Notes under the pieces: generated by a model
What the model was told of the DNA's origin: nothing
Seen by the model: only the letters and a program-made list of their open reading frames with translations
Databases searched by the model: none
In this document: piece by piece, positions 1 to 8,125 of the stretch
Layout: each line of letters starts with the position of its first letter
Position numbering within the stretch: the first letter of the stretch is position 1
Assembly: GCF_004614235.1 (NCBI RefSeq)
Contig: NZ_SPVH01000002.1
Location: forward strand, 1 to 64,000
DNA length: 64,000 nucleotides
Direction of reading: 5' to 3'
Origin: Brevundimonas intermedia
Lineage (GTDB): Bacteria; Pseudomonadota; Alphaproteobacteria; Caulobacterales; Caulobacteraceae
Position numbers and translations under genes: made by a program

Positions 1-1084
1 CAGGATCAGGGTTGGCCATGTCGAAGCTGGTGACGATGCCGTCGTTGATCACCATGTTCGACCAGCGGCCGGGCGCGTACAGCGTGTAGAAGGACTGCTG
101 ATACCCGACCTGCGGCGAGTCGAGCTTGGTCGACAGGCCATCGACGACCAGGCGGAAGTTGTCGGTCGGTCGCCATTCCAGCTTCGCCGTATAGGCGGTG
201 CGCTTCTTCTCTTCGAGGATCGAACCCACGCGGAACTGGCCAGGACCGATGAGGCCGTACTCTTCGACGTCCAGTTCGCCATTGCCGTTCGGGTCGATAT
301 TGCCGCCCCAGGCGTTCCCCCACAGCCAGCTCTCATCCGTCGGATCCGGGTTGCGGGTCCAGCCGCCGTCATTGCCGGCGACGTCCGAACGGTCGTCGCG
401 CCGTTCGCTCACGACCCCGAGGATCAGGCCGAACGTGTCGTCGAAGAAGGTGTTGCTGTAGACGGCGGACAGTTTGCTGCCGTCCAGCTCGGACATCTGG
501 TTGCGGTCGCCCTCGACGCGGATGATTCCGTGCTGGCCGCGTTGGTCGAAGGGGCTGGCGGAGCGCAGGTTGATCAGGCCGCCGATCGCGCCTTCCGTGT
601 TCGCCGCTTCGGCGCCCTTGATGACATCGGCGCCGCTTATGACGTCGGAAGGCAGGACATCGTACGCGAAGTCGCGTCCAGCGCCGTCGGTCGCCAGGAT
701 GCGGCCGTTGAAGGTCGACACCGTGTATTCGGGGCCCAATCCCCGAACGCTGACGCTCTGCCCCTCGCCGCCCGCGGTGCGCGAAATCGACACGCCGGTG
801 ATGTGGCTCAGGGAGTCGGCGACGTTGTCGTCCGGAAACATGCCCAGTTCGAGCGCGCTGATCGAGTCCTGCACCGTTCCGGATTCGCGTTTCAGACCCA
901 CCGCGCGGGCGATGCTTCCCCGCGTCCCCACGACGACGATCTCATCGACCTGCTGGGCTTCGTCAGCCGTTGTTTCGATTTCATCAGTGTCGGCTGACTG
1001 GGCGTGAGCCGTGCCGACGGACAACAAGGCTGCGAAACCGACGCCCGCTAGAGCGGCTTTTCGAAGTGATAGACGACGTGACAT
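1..1084 (-). CDS. TonB-dependent outer-membrane receptor, 3' end outside window
   Basis: The visible 361 codons start at ATG 1084, preceded by an AAAGGGGA ribosome site. They encode a signal peptide (MSRRLSLRKAALAGVGFAAL, cleavage after AHAQ), a TonB-box-like DEIVVVGTRGS near residue 48, and a plug domain with VADSLSHITGVSISR, QSVSVRGLGPEYTV and the beginning of the barrel. This is the proteobacterial receptor class common in Caulobacter relatives, which import oligosaccharides or chelates across the outer membrane. It sits downstream of the agaZ-agaS-kinase genes on the same strand but 343 bp away, with its own GTTTC/GAAAC operator-like sites. I infer that it imports a galactose- or GalNAc-containing glycan. 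The substrate is not shown by the sequence, and the barrel C-terminus is not visible. Confidence 0.9.
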   Translation of the reverse strand, partial: MSRRLSLRKAALAGVGFAALLSVGTAHAQSADTDEIETTADEAQQVDEIVVVGTRGSIARAVGLKRESGTVQDSISALELGMFPDDNVADSLSHITGVSISRTAGGEGQSVSVRGLGPEYTVSTFNGRILATDGAGRDFAYDVLPSDVISGADVIKGAEAANTEGAIGGLINLRSASPFDQRGQHGIIRVEGDRNQMSELDGSKLSAVYSNTFFDDTFGLILGVVSERRDDRSDVAGNDGGWTRNPDPTDESWLWGNAWGGNIDPNGNGELDVEEYGLIGPGQFRVGSILEEKKRTAYTAKLEWRPTDNFRLVVDGLSTKLDSPQVGYQQSFYTLYAPGRWSNMVINDGIVTSFDMANPDP

Positions 1085-1427
1085 TGCGATCCCCTTTAAC
1101 TCGCATGATCGACGAACGCCGCTTGAACTGCCGAAGCTTCGGTTCAGTCAAGAAAACGCTACAAAAGGGAACTACGGTTTCGCGAAACTGTCAAATAGAT
1201 ACGTAACGAAACTTTTTGGCGGGAGCATCCGCAGAACCGACATGACCGCTGCCCTCGGCAAATATCCTGCTCAAGGGGCGCGCGCCTCGCCTGAGCCGAC
1301 CCGGAACCAGGGACAAAAGAGGTCAGAAGGGTCTCAAATTGGGGCCTACCCACATCTCTCGACCTGGTCGCTTCATGACGTCGGCGGTCCAGGTGCAAGT
1401 CCAGACAATCGAGATGCGACGGCCCGA
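1085..1427. other. Intergenic promoter region of the TonB receptor
   Basis: This 343-base gap lies between the kinase stop and the receptor start. Short reading frames here have no recognisable protein character. The part nearest the receptor is AT-richer than its surroundings and holds a perfect palindrome and an extra GAAAC copy, listed separately. I see nothing else in the 1215-1427 part. Confidence 0.6.
1177..1212. promoter_or_regulatory. Candidate AgaR operator upstream of the TonB receptor
   Basis: GTTTCGCGAAAC at 1177-1188 is a perfect 12-bp palindrome, and a further GAAAC lies at 1208-1212. The same pentamer, in direct and inverted order, recurs at 4885-4955 and 8072-8091, in front of other genes of this cluster. 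DeoR-family AgaR of enterobacteria is known to bind TTTC/GTTTC-type repeats. Assignment to the regulator encoded at 11192-11986 is inference. Confidence 0.5.
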
Positions 1428-2393
1428 TCAGGCGGCGACGGCGATGCCGAGCGATGCGCCGTCGAGACGCGCCGCATAGATGGCGGCGCCGATGGCCGGG
1501 CTGTAGCGTGGCGAAATGATCCTGTAGTCCGGCGAACAGGCCGAAAGCCGCTGCCTGAAGGGATCGAGGATCAGCTCGCCGCTCTGGAACACCCCGCCTG
1601 AGTAGGACAGGTTTACGGGCTCTCCGGGCCGATACTCCAGCCGCTGTCGGATCGTGTCCACGATCTGGGCCAGGGCTTCGCCCGCGTCGACGAAGATGCG
1701 ACGAGCGGCCTCGTCGCCCTGGACCGCCGCGCGCGCGACCAGCCTTGAAATGGCGGCTATCCGGTCACGTTGGGGCGCGCTCCTGCAATAGATGTGGGCG
1801 CACAGATCCAGGTCGTTCGTCAGGGTGAACTCCTGCACCAGCAGATCATGCAGGGGTCCACGCGAAAGGCGGCCATCCGACATGCGCGAGAAGGCGTTCA
1901 GCCCCTGGATGGCGATCCAGTAGGCGGAGCCCTCGTCCGAGAACAATTCGCCCCATCCGCCGCCGCGAGCCGACAGGCCCTGGCGCTCGCCGTATCCGAT
2001 GGAGCCGGTGCCGGCGACGATATTGATCCCGTCCTCGCCGGCGAGCGAGCCGGCCCAGCCGCAGATCATGTCGTTGCCGCAGGCATAGCGGCGATGCCCA
2101 AGCAAGGCCTCTGGAATGACGTCCAGAACGGGCTGGATCTGCGAATCCTCGCCATGGGCGGGCAATCCGAAGAAGGCGTAGAGAACGTCATCCGCCGACG
2201 CCCCTGCCTGCCGCAGCACCGAATGGACGCCGTCGTGGAGCAGAACGTGCAGCCTCTCGACGCCGATATCGACGTGATAGCTGGAACCGCCCTCGTGTCG
2301 GGCCAGCTCGCGGCCGGCGCGATCAACCAGCACGAAGGCGGTCTTGGTGCCGCCGCCGTCCACGCCTAGATAACACCCGTCAGCCAGGCTCAC
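1428..2393 (-). CDS. BadF/BadG-type N-acetylhexosamine kinase (AgaK-like)
   Basis: A 321-residue cytoplasmic protein of the ASKHA fold. The N-terminal phosphate-1 loop is LGVDGGGTKTAFVLVD (residues about 8-23), IVAGTGSIGYG is the phosphate-2 region, and LSYSGGVFQSG is the adenosine motif. The family includes N-acetylglucosamine kinases and the GalNAc kinase AgaK of Shewanella. Its position behind agaS and agaZ makes phosphorylation of GalNAc (or a related amino sugar) to the 6-phosphate the most likely job. The start is GTG with AGGGAGA almost abutting it, so an alternative start is possible. It lies 16 bp downstream of agaS, in the same transcription unit. GlcNAc kinase is the main alternative. 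Confidence 0.75.
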   Translation of the reverse strand: MSLADGCYLGVDGGGTKTAFVLVDRAGRELARHEGGSSYHVDIGVERLHVLLHDGVHSVLRQAGASADDVLYAFFGLPAHGEDSQIQPVLDVIPEALLGHRRYACGNDMICGWAGSLAGEDGINIVAGTGSIGYGERQGLSARGGGWGELFSDEGSAYWIAIQGLNAFSRMSDGRLSRGPLHDLLVQEFTLTNDLDLCAHIYCRSAPQRDRIAAISRLVARAAVQGDEAARRIFVDAGEALAQIVDTIRQRLEYRPGEPVNLSYSGGVFQSGELILDPFRQRLSACSPDYRIISPRYSPAIGAAIYAARLDGASLGIAVAA

Positions 2394-2409
2394 TCTCCCT
2401 GCCCCCGCA

Positions 2410-3573
2410 TCAGCTCAACTCGTGAATCCGCACGCCTTGCACGACCCGATTCACAGTGCCGGACGTGTTGGGCTTGTCGGGATTCAAACCCAGCTGCAGG
2501 GACTCGAAGAAGGCCAGCATCTGGGGCGCCACGATATAGGGGAACAGCAGGTCCACATCGTCCGAAGCCGTCAGGCCCTGTACGCTGATCTGGTCCTGCT
2601 CGGACAATCCCACCCCCTCCTGGGCCGTTATGGCGATGACGCGGGCGGCGTCGTTGTCGCGGCGCAGCTCATCCAGAAGGTCCATGTCGTAGCTGCGAGT
2701 GTAGGCGTCATTCGAGAAGAAGACGACGATCAGCGTACGATCATTCACGATCGTCTTGGGGCCATGGCGGAACCCCAGCGGTGAATCGAACATCGTCACC
2801 AGCGCGCCGTTGGTGAGCTCCAGCAGCTTCAGCCCCGATTCCCTGGCCAGACCCTTGAAGATGTGGCTGCCCAGATAGACGACGCGCTGATAGCCCTCCG
2901 CTGCGGCGGACTGCATCGCCGAGGTATAGTTCGCGATCACCGCCTGGGTGGCGCGCGCGATGGCCTCGACCCGTGCGTCCATGACGGCGAGGCCGCTGAA
3001 CACCGCCAGCGCGGCGTACATCATGCACGAGAAGCTCGACGTCATGGCGAAGCTGCGGTCGTGCGTCGCCTCGGGCAGTTGTAAGGTCAGACCACGCGGC
3101 CCCTGACCATAGGCGGCCAAGGCGCCTTCGGCGTTGCAGGTGATCACCAGATGACTCAAGGTCTTCACCAGGCGGTCCGCAAGCTCAATCGCCGCCACGC
3201 TTTCCGGGCTGTTGCCCGAGCGGCCGAACGACACGAGCAAGGTCGGCGTCTCGGCCTCGAAATAGAGGTGGGGGGCGCAGACCAGGTCCGTCGTCGCGAT
3301 GGCCTCGACCCGCCTGCCCAGACGCGCCGACACCACCGGCGCCAGGCATTCGCCGGCGAAGGCCGAAGTCCCCGCGCCCGTGAGTATGATGCGAAGCCCA
3401 GGCATGGCCAAAAGCGGATCCAGAAACGCCTCGATCTCGGCGCGCCGGGCCATCAACAGCTTCTGGGTTTCGCGCAACATCGCCGGCTGCTGCGTAATCT
3501 CGCGCGCAGTCCACAGGCCGCCCAGCCGCTCCAGCTCGGATTCCTCGAAACCCAATTGGGTGACATCAGACAT
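2410..3573 (-). CDS. agaS: SIS-domain aldose/ketose isomerase-deaminase AgaS
   Basis: A 387-residue protein with two SIS domains. The first has ILTGAGTSAFAGE and VSFGRSGNSPESVAA; the second has VVYLGSHIFKGLARE and SPLGFRHGPKTIV. These are hallmarks of the AgaS branch of sugar isomerases, which in GalNAc catabolism converts galactosamine-6-phosphate to tagatose-6-phosphate with release of ammonia. Its start overlaps the agaZ stop by 8 bases and has a GGAG ribosome site 8 bases upstream, so translation is probably coupled. Length is normal for the family (about 380-390). A glucosamine-6-phosphate deaminase role is less likely given the agaZ partner. Confidence 0.88.
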   Translation of the reverse strand: MSDVTQLGFEESELERLGGLWTAREITQQPAMLRETQKLLMARRAEIEAFLDPLLAMPGLRIILTGAGTSAFAGECLAPVVSARLGRRVEAIATTDLVCAPHLYFEAETPTLLVSFGRSGNSPESVAAIELADRLVKTLSHLVITCNAEGALAAYGQGPRGLTLQLPEATHDRSFAMTSSFSCMMYAALAVFSGLAVMDARVEAIARATQAVIANYTSAMQSAAAEGYQRVVYLGSHIFKGLARESGLKLLELTNGALVTMFDSPLGFRHGPKTIVNDRTLIVVFFSNDAYTRSYDMDLLDELRRDNDAARVIAITAQEGVGLSEQDQISVQGLTASDDVDLLFPYIVAPQMLAFFESLQLGLNPDKPNTSGTVNRVVQGVRIHELS

Positions 3574-4864
3574 AAGCGAACTCCGGCTCGGGGGTGCAGG
3601 CGACCCGATAGGCTTCCAGGGTCGCGCCGATATGGGCGATCACCAGATTGGTCGGATTTGAGGGCAGCGCGGCCTCGCGCAGGGCGGCGTTGGCCGCCGG
3701 CAGATATTGGCTGATCAGAGCCATGGGCGGCGGATTGTCCGTCAGATTGGCGACCATCCGATCCTGGGCGGCCACGATGGACGGGTCCGGCCAGTAATAG
3801 CGGATCCGGTCAGACAGGCTGTACTGCAGATCGAACTCCAGATCCGCCCCGGCGGAATGGTAGTATTTGGCCCAGTTGCGAGGATCGGCCTTCATTCGCT
3901 CGATGGCGACATGGCGGAACCGCGACACACGCTCCTCGCCGATCCACTCGCGTTCGATGGCGTCCAGCGCCCACAGCGCCTCACGCAGGGCGAAGGTCAC
4001 GCCCGGCCCGACCTTGAGGATGGCGAAATGATCGTCGACCAGGGCCTTGAGCGCTCCCGCGGTCTGGTAATCGGTCGAATGCGCCTCGAAAACGATGTGC
4101 GACTGCCCGTCCAGCGCAGCGCTCAGATCGACCGCCTTGGCGCGCTCGTAGTCGATGACCTTGTGATGATCGAACTCGACGCCCGGCTGGACGACCACGC
4201 CGATGACCCGCGACCAGGCCTCGGCCAGGCCCTCGGCCGCGAAGATGATGCGGTGCGCCTCGATCGTCGCCAGCGCCGCTTCGGGCGTGGTCACTTCCAA
4301 CTCGGGCAGGTCTTCGGCGGCCCCGCCGGGCACAGGCACTTCGGTGCCGATGACATATACGCAGGCCTCGCCGCCGACGCGCGCCTGCGTCGCCTCGGCG
4401 ATCTTGATCAACCGCGCGGCGCGGCGAGCGATCGTGTCCTCCGGCAGCGGCGTCGGATCGTCGGCGCACGACATGGAGCAGTCCGCATGGATCTTGCGGA
4501 AACCGGCGGCCACATACTGCTCGATCAACACTTCCGCCTTCGCCATCGCCTCTTCGGCAGGCAGGCCGGTCCACGGATTGGGGCCCAGGTGATCGCCGCC
4601 CAGAAGTACGCGATCAATCGGCAGACCCGTGTCACGCGCGATGGTGTGCACGAAGTCGCGGAACTTGTCCGGCGTCATGCCGGTGTAGCCGCCGTCCTGG
4701 TTGACCTGGTTACAGGTCGCCTCGATCAGCAGCACGTCCAGCCCGGTATCGAGCGCGTGAACGCACGCGGCTTCGATGACCAGCGGATGCGCCGAGCATA
4801 CGGAATAGATGCCACAAGCCTGCCCGGATTTGTGCCGGGCGACGAGGTCGCGCATCGCCTTCAT
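3566..4864 (-). CDS. agaZ: Tagatose-bisphosphate aldolase subunit-type protein AgaZ/GatZ
   Basis: A 432-residue protein of the GatZ/KbaZ family: GIYSVCSAHPLVIEAA at the N-terminus, LLIEATCNQVNQDGGYTGM, VLLGGDHLGPNPW and KIHADCSMSCADD. Family members act with class II aldolase GatY/AgaY in tagatose-1,6-bisphosphate cleavage. In some genomes without the usual kinase an AgaZ role in tagatose-6-phosphate phosphorylation has been proposed. No agaY-like aldolase or PfkB kinase lies in this window, so the partner must be elsewhere or AgaZ must act alone. It is the first gene of the agaZ-agaS-kinase unit, with AAGGA before ATG 4864 and GTTTC/GAAAC elements upstream. Confidence 0.88.
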   Translation of the reverse strand: MKAMRDLVARHKSGQACGIYSVCSAHPLVIEAACVHALDTGLDVLLIEATCNQVNQDGGYTGMTPDKFRDFVHTIARDTGLPIDRVLLGGDHLGPNPWTGLPAEEAMAKAEVLIEQYVAAGFRKIHADCSMSCADDPTPLPEDTIARRAARLIKIAEATQARVGGEACVYVIGTEVPVPGGAAEDLPELEVTTPEAALATIEAHRIIFAAEGLAEAWSRVIGVVVQPGVEFDHHKVIDYERAKAVDLSAALDGQSHIVFEAHSTDYQTAGALKALVDDHFAILKVGPGVTFALREALWALDAIEREWIGEERVSRFRHVAIERMKADPRNWAKYYHSAGADLEFDLQYSLSDRIRYYWPDPSIVAAQDRMVANLTDNPPPMALISQYLPAANAALREAALPSNPTNLVIAHIGATLEAYRVACTPEPEFAYV

Positions 4865-4884
4865 AGGAAATCCTTTCGGTAACA

Positions 4885-4955
4885 GGTTTCCACTCTACTG
4901 AAGTCCACCTAAAACGCAACCAAAGCAATGAAACCGAAACTTCACGGCGCGTTTC
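4885..4955. promoter_or_regulatory. Candidate AgaR operator upstream of agaZ
   Basis: The 136-base gap between agaZ and the permease gene contains GGTTTC (4885-4890), the direct repeat GAAACCGAAAC (4930-4940) and GTTTC (4951-4955). The direct GAAAC-C-GAAAC arrangement resembles the repeated TTTC/GTTTC pattern known for AgaR. The segment is AT-richer than the flanking genes, as expected of a promoter for agaZ-agaS-kinase. Regulator identity is inference. Confidence 0.55.
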
Positions 4956-5000
4956 ATACATCAGCAGCCGGAACCTGGACCTTCCAACGCCGACGCCGAA

Positions 5001-5909
5001 CTAGGCGGCGGTCGCCAGAAGCGCCGCAGCGATGAAGGCCAGCGCCAGACCGACCATCTTCAGTTCGCCGGGCATCACGCCGACGATCAGCAGCGAAATC
5101 ACGGCGGTGACCAGCGGTCCGCCGGCGTTGGTGAGCGGAGAGACCACGATCGCCTTGCCGTGCCGGAAGGCGTAGACGAGGAACAGAGCGCCCACGGCGT
5201 TCAGCATCTGGATCACCGCCGCCAGCCACGGTCCGTCCCAGCCCCAGTTGATGGGCCTGGAGAAGTCCGTCATCGCCAAAGCCGCCGGGGTCAGCAGCAA
5301 ACCGCTGAGCATCATGTAGAAGAAGATGCTCTCGGCGCTCATGTGGTTGTTGGCCAGCTTCATGAAGTAGGCCTGCACCCCCCAGCAGGCCATGATGATC
5401 AAGGCCAGCGGAAACCACGTCGATCCTTGCGTGAACGAGAAGCCCTGCGGCGAGAAGTCGAACAGAGGCAGGGCGACCAGCGCCAGCGCCACACCCAGCG
5501 CCCCCAGCCGCGAGGTGCGCTCCTTCAGCAGCAGCAATGACAGCAGGATGGTGATGAGCGGCGACAGGGAGATGATCGGGAAGATCAGATAGGCCGGGCC
5601 CGTCGTCACCGCATAGAACAGGATCATCTGCCCGCCGGCGCCGGTCAGGCCGATCAGCAGACCGAAGAGGATCGACTTGGGATCGCGATCCAGCTTCCAC
5701 TTCTCGCGCTGCATGACGACCACCGCCGGCAGGATCATGGTGACGGCCCAGACGCAGTAGACCAGCGTTTCGGGGAAGCCGCGCTGGGCGGAGATGCCCG
5801 CGAACGCGCCCCACACCCCCCACAGGCCGACGGTCAGGAAGGCGAACAGAAGCCAGCGACGCGAAGTGACGGCGGGCGTGATGGGAGAGGTCGTAGGAGT
5901 GTCGGTCAC
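5001..5909 (-). CDS. EamA/DMT-superfamily permease, probable sugar or amino-sugar transporter
   Basis: A 302-residue inner-membrane protein with about ten hydrophobic segments in two EamA repeats (WLLFAFLTVGLWGVWGAF at residue about 20; the second repeat begins near FPLALIIMACWGVQAYF). It begins with GTG overlapping the stop of the upstream GH36 gene (GTGA), so it is co-translated with an exported alpha-galactosidase. No other inner-membrane transporter is present in the galactoside cluster. I infer that it carries the released sugar across the inner membrane, a role filled by other families in known GalNAc pathways. Substrate assignment rests on context only. Confidence 0.75.
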   Translation of the reverse strand: MTDTPTTSPITPAVTSRRWLLFAFLTVGLWGVWGAFAGISAQRGFPETLVYCVWAVTMILPAVVVMQREKWKLDRDPKSILFGLLIGLTGAGGQMILFYAVTTGPAYLIFPIISLSPLITILLSLLLLKERTSRLGALGVALALVALPLFDFSPQGFSFTQGSTWFPLALIIMACWGVQAYFMKLANNHMSAESIFFYMMLSGLLLTPAALAMTDFSRPINWGWDGPWLAAVIQMLNAVGALFLVYAFRHGKAIVVSPLTNAGGPLVTAVISLLIVGVMPGELKMVGLALAFIAAALLATAA

Positions 5910-7990
5910 GCGCGTGCGCCTTGCATGGGAACGGCCTCGATCAGCAGGAACCGCTGGAACCGGGCAGGAATACGCGCGGCCTCCGCCGTCACCGTACCCA
6001 GGTCCGCACCGTTGAAATAATCGGTCAGGCGATAGCCGCCCTCACCCAGGCCGCGCAGCTCGACCTGCCCATCCCATTCCGGCGCGTAGAAGGCATAGTA
6101 CAGCCGGCCGTCCTTCTCGACGGCGTGGGCTTCCGGCTTGTCGAAGCCGATGTCGTACAGCTCGCCCAGGTACTGGCCCTTAGGCAGCATCTTGGCGTTG
6201 TAGATATCCGCCCATTTGCGCCACACCGCCTCGCGTTCGGCGGTCAGTCGGAAGTTCGCGTCCTTGCCCCTGCCCTCGTTCGGCCAGGTGAACTTGGTCG
6301 AGATGACCGCCCCGATGCCGACGGACGACGCGAAGTCGTCGCCGCCGTCGCTCAGTTCGACATGGTCTCCGGCATAGGCGGCGTCGCGTCCCATCAGCGC
6401 CTTCAGCGACTTGCCCTTCAGGCGCACCTGCCAGGACGACAACGGATCCGACGATGGGACCTGGTTGGTGTAGGGCAGATTGTGGAAGGCGTACGAGGTG
6501 CCGCAGGGGCAGAACTCGACGACGGCTTCAGGATTGGCTGCGCGCGCCGTGTCGTAGACCATCTTCCAGAATTCCTGGAGCTTTTCGACCGACTCCTCCG
6601 GGCGCGCATGGTTGTGGGCCGGGTTGTGACAGGGGGCGACCCCGTTCATGTGCTGGCCGTCCAGCTTCAGCCCTTCATAGCCCCACTCGCCGATGATCTT
6701 GCGGATCAGCGCCTGGGTGTAGTCCCGCGTCGGCTGGTAGGCGGGGCAAAGGTAGAAGGCGTTCCACCACGTCACGTCCTGGACCGCGCCGTTCTCGTCC
6801 AGCAGAAGCATGTCGGTGTGGTCGTGCAGCAGGTCCGACCCCGGATCGACCGCCAAGGGTGCGAGCCACAGGCGGGGCTTCAGCCCGGCCGCGCGGATGT
6901 TGCGTGCAAAGGCGATCATGTCCGCCTCGGTGCGGAACTTGCGAGGGTCCAGCGCCCAGTCGCCCTCGTTGGTCTGCCAGCCGTCGTCCAGCACGGCCCA
7001 TTTGAAGCCCAGATCCTTGACCTTGGCGTAGGTGCCTTCGATTTCGGCGACGGTGAAGTTCCGATCGTAGCCCCAGGCGCACCAGATCGCCTCATACGAC
7101 CCTTCCGGCGCCTTGGGCGCCGCCAGGCCGCGGTCCGCCATCACACGACGATAGGCGTCGAGCGTCGCGTAATAGTCGCGCCGGTGAACGGTGACGAAGG
7201 CGTCGAGCGAGCTCATGGCGTCGCCGGGGCTCAACGTCACGGCCCGCGCCTCTTCCAGAGCCACGGACGCGCCCACAGCCGAAGCGATGATCGGCAGCGA
7301 GATCAGCTTCGGCGTTAGTTCGATATGGCCGACGGCGATGCCGGCGTCCGGCCGCCAGACGTCGGCCACCGGCGTGCCCGACCCGTAGTCGGAGGCGTTC
7401 ATGCCCATGAAGTTGGCCTGCTCGAAGCCATCCTTCACCGGCTGGACCCAATCGCGGCGATCGGCGTGCGTCGAGCCGGACCAGGACCAGAAGCCCGCGC
7501 CGGAGGACTTCAGCGTATGCGCGCCCACGCGGCAGCTCTTGATCGCCAGCGGTTCGCCGCGCGTGTGGCGCCAGGCGACCTTCACCAGCGGAAAACCGGG
7601 ATAGCGGTCGTAGAAGCTCAGACTGACAGTCTTTTCCAGCCCCTCGGCGGAAACACCGCGCACCACATGGCGCACGCCCTGGCCATGAGCGTCGCTGATC
7701 GCGGCCTGACTCCGATCGACAAAGGCGAAGCTGTCGATGATCCGGTCGTCTTGCAGCGTCACCGTCTCGGATGCGGCGAAATCGGTCAGGGCGACCGGCT
7801 GTCCGGCAAGCCCGGAGATCAGCCGACTGTTCAGGGCCGAATCGAACTCGACCGTCAGAACGTCGTCCCCGACGCGCGCCACCGCCGGCCCCGCCCAGGC
7901 GCGCCCCGCGCCCGTCGCGCCTGTCGCCAGGACCGTCCCCCCCAGCAGGGCGAGCAGACCACGGCGGTGAAGAAGAGGTTTCGTCATCAT
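5906..7990 (-). CDS. Exported GH36-type alpha-galactosidase/alpha-N-acetylgalactosaminidase
   Basis: A 694-residue protein with a Tat-like signal (HRRGLLALLGGTVLATGA) followed by a beta-sandwich and a clan GH-D barrel. WCAWGYDRNFTVAEI and KWAVLDDGWQ mark the barrel start. GLKLDGQH carries the predicted nucleophile (about Asp443) and SSDPLSSWQVR the predicted acid/base (about Asp515). The spacing of about 72 residues matches GH36 enzymes. It should release terminal alpha-linked galactose or GalNAc in the periplasm. It is divergent from the amidohydrolase gene, with a shared inverted-repeat operator between them, and overlaps the downstream permease. Galactose versus GalNAc specificity cannot be decided by eye. 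Confidence 0.82.
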   Translation of the reverse strand: MMTKPLLHRRGLLALLGGTVLATGATGAGRAWAGPAVARVGDDVLTVEFDSALNSRLISGLAGQPVALTDFAASETVTLQDDRIIDSFAFVDRSQAAISDAHGQGVRHVVRGVSAEGLEKTVSLSFYDRYPGFPLVKVAWRHTRGEPLAIKSCRVGAHTLKSSGAGFWSWSGSTHADRRDWVQPVKDGFEQANFMGMNASDYGSGTPVADVWRPDAGIAVGHIELTPKLISLPIIASAVGASVALEEARAVTLSPGDAMSSLDAFVTVHRRDYYATLDAYRRVMADRGLAAPKAPEGSYEAIWCAWGYDRNFTVAEIEGTYAKVKDLGFKWAVLDDGWQTNEGDWALDPRKFRTEADMIAFARNIRAAGLKPRLWLAPLAVDPGSDLLHDHTDMLLLDENGAVQDVTWWNAFYLCPAYQPTRDYTQALIRKIIGEWGYEGLKLDGQHMNGVAPCHNPAHNHARPEESVEKLQEFWKMVYDTARAANPEAVVEFCPCGTSYAFHNLPYTNQVPSSDPLSSWQVRLKGKSLKALMGRDAAYAGDHVELSDGGDDFASSVGIGAVISTKFTWPNEGRGKDANFRLTAEREAVWRKWADIYNAKMLPKGQYLGELYDIGFDKPEAHAVEKDGRLYYAFYAPEWDGQVELRGLGEGGYRLTDYFNGADLGTVTAEAARIPARFQRFLLIEAVPMQGARA

Positions 7991-8071
7991 CGTCGCACCC
8001 TCTTTTGACGATCATCCTGGAAATAGCCTTGCATAGCCCCCTTTCCAAAGGCAAACAAAAAGATGCACAAC

Positions 8072-8091
8072 GAAACATCTGGATATGTTTC
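8072..8091. promoter_or_regulatory. Inverted-repeat operator between divergent GH36 and amidohydrolase genes
   Basis: GAAACAT (8072-8078) and ATGTTTC (8085-8091) form a perfect 7-bp inverted repeat with a 6-bp spacer, inside the 135-bp divergent promoter region. The GAAAC core is shared with the sites at 1177-1212 and 4885-4955. The site lies about 80 bases from the GH36 start and 35 bases from the amidohydrolase start, suitable for repressing both. Confidence 0.6.
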
Positions 8092-8125
8092 ATTGTCTGC
8101 TGATTTCGGTTGGATGGAGACCATC

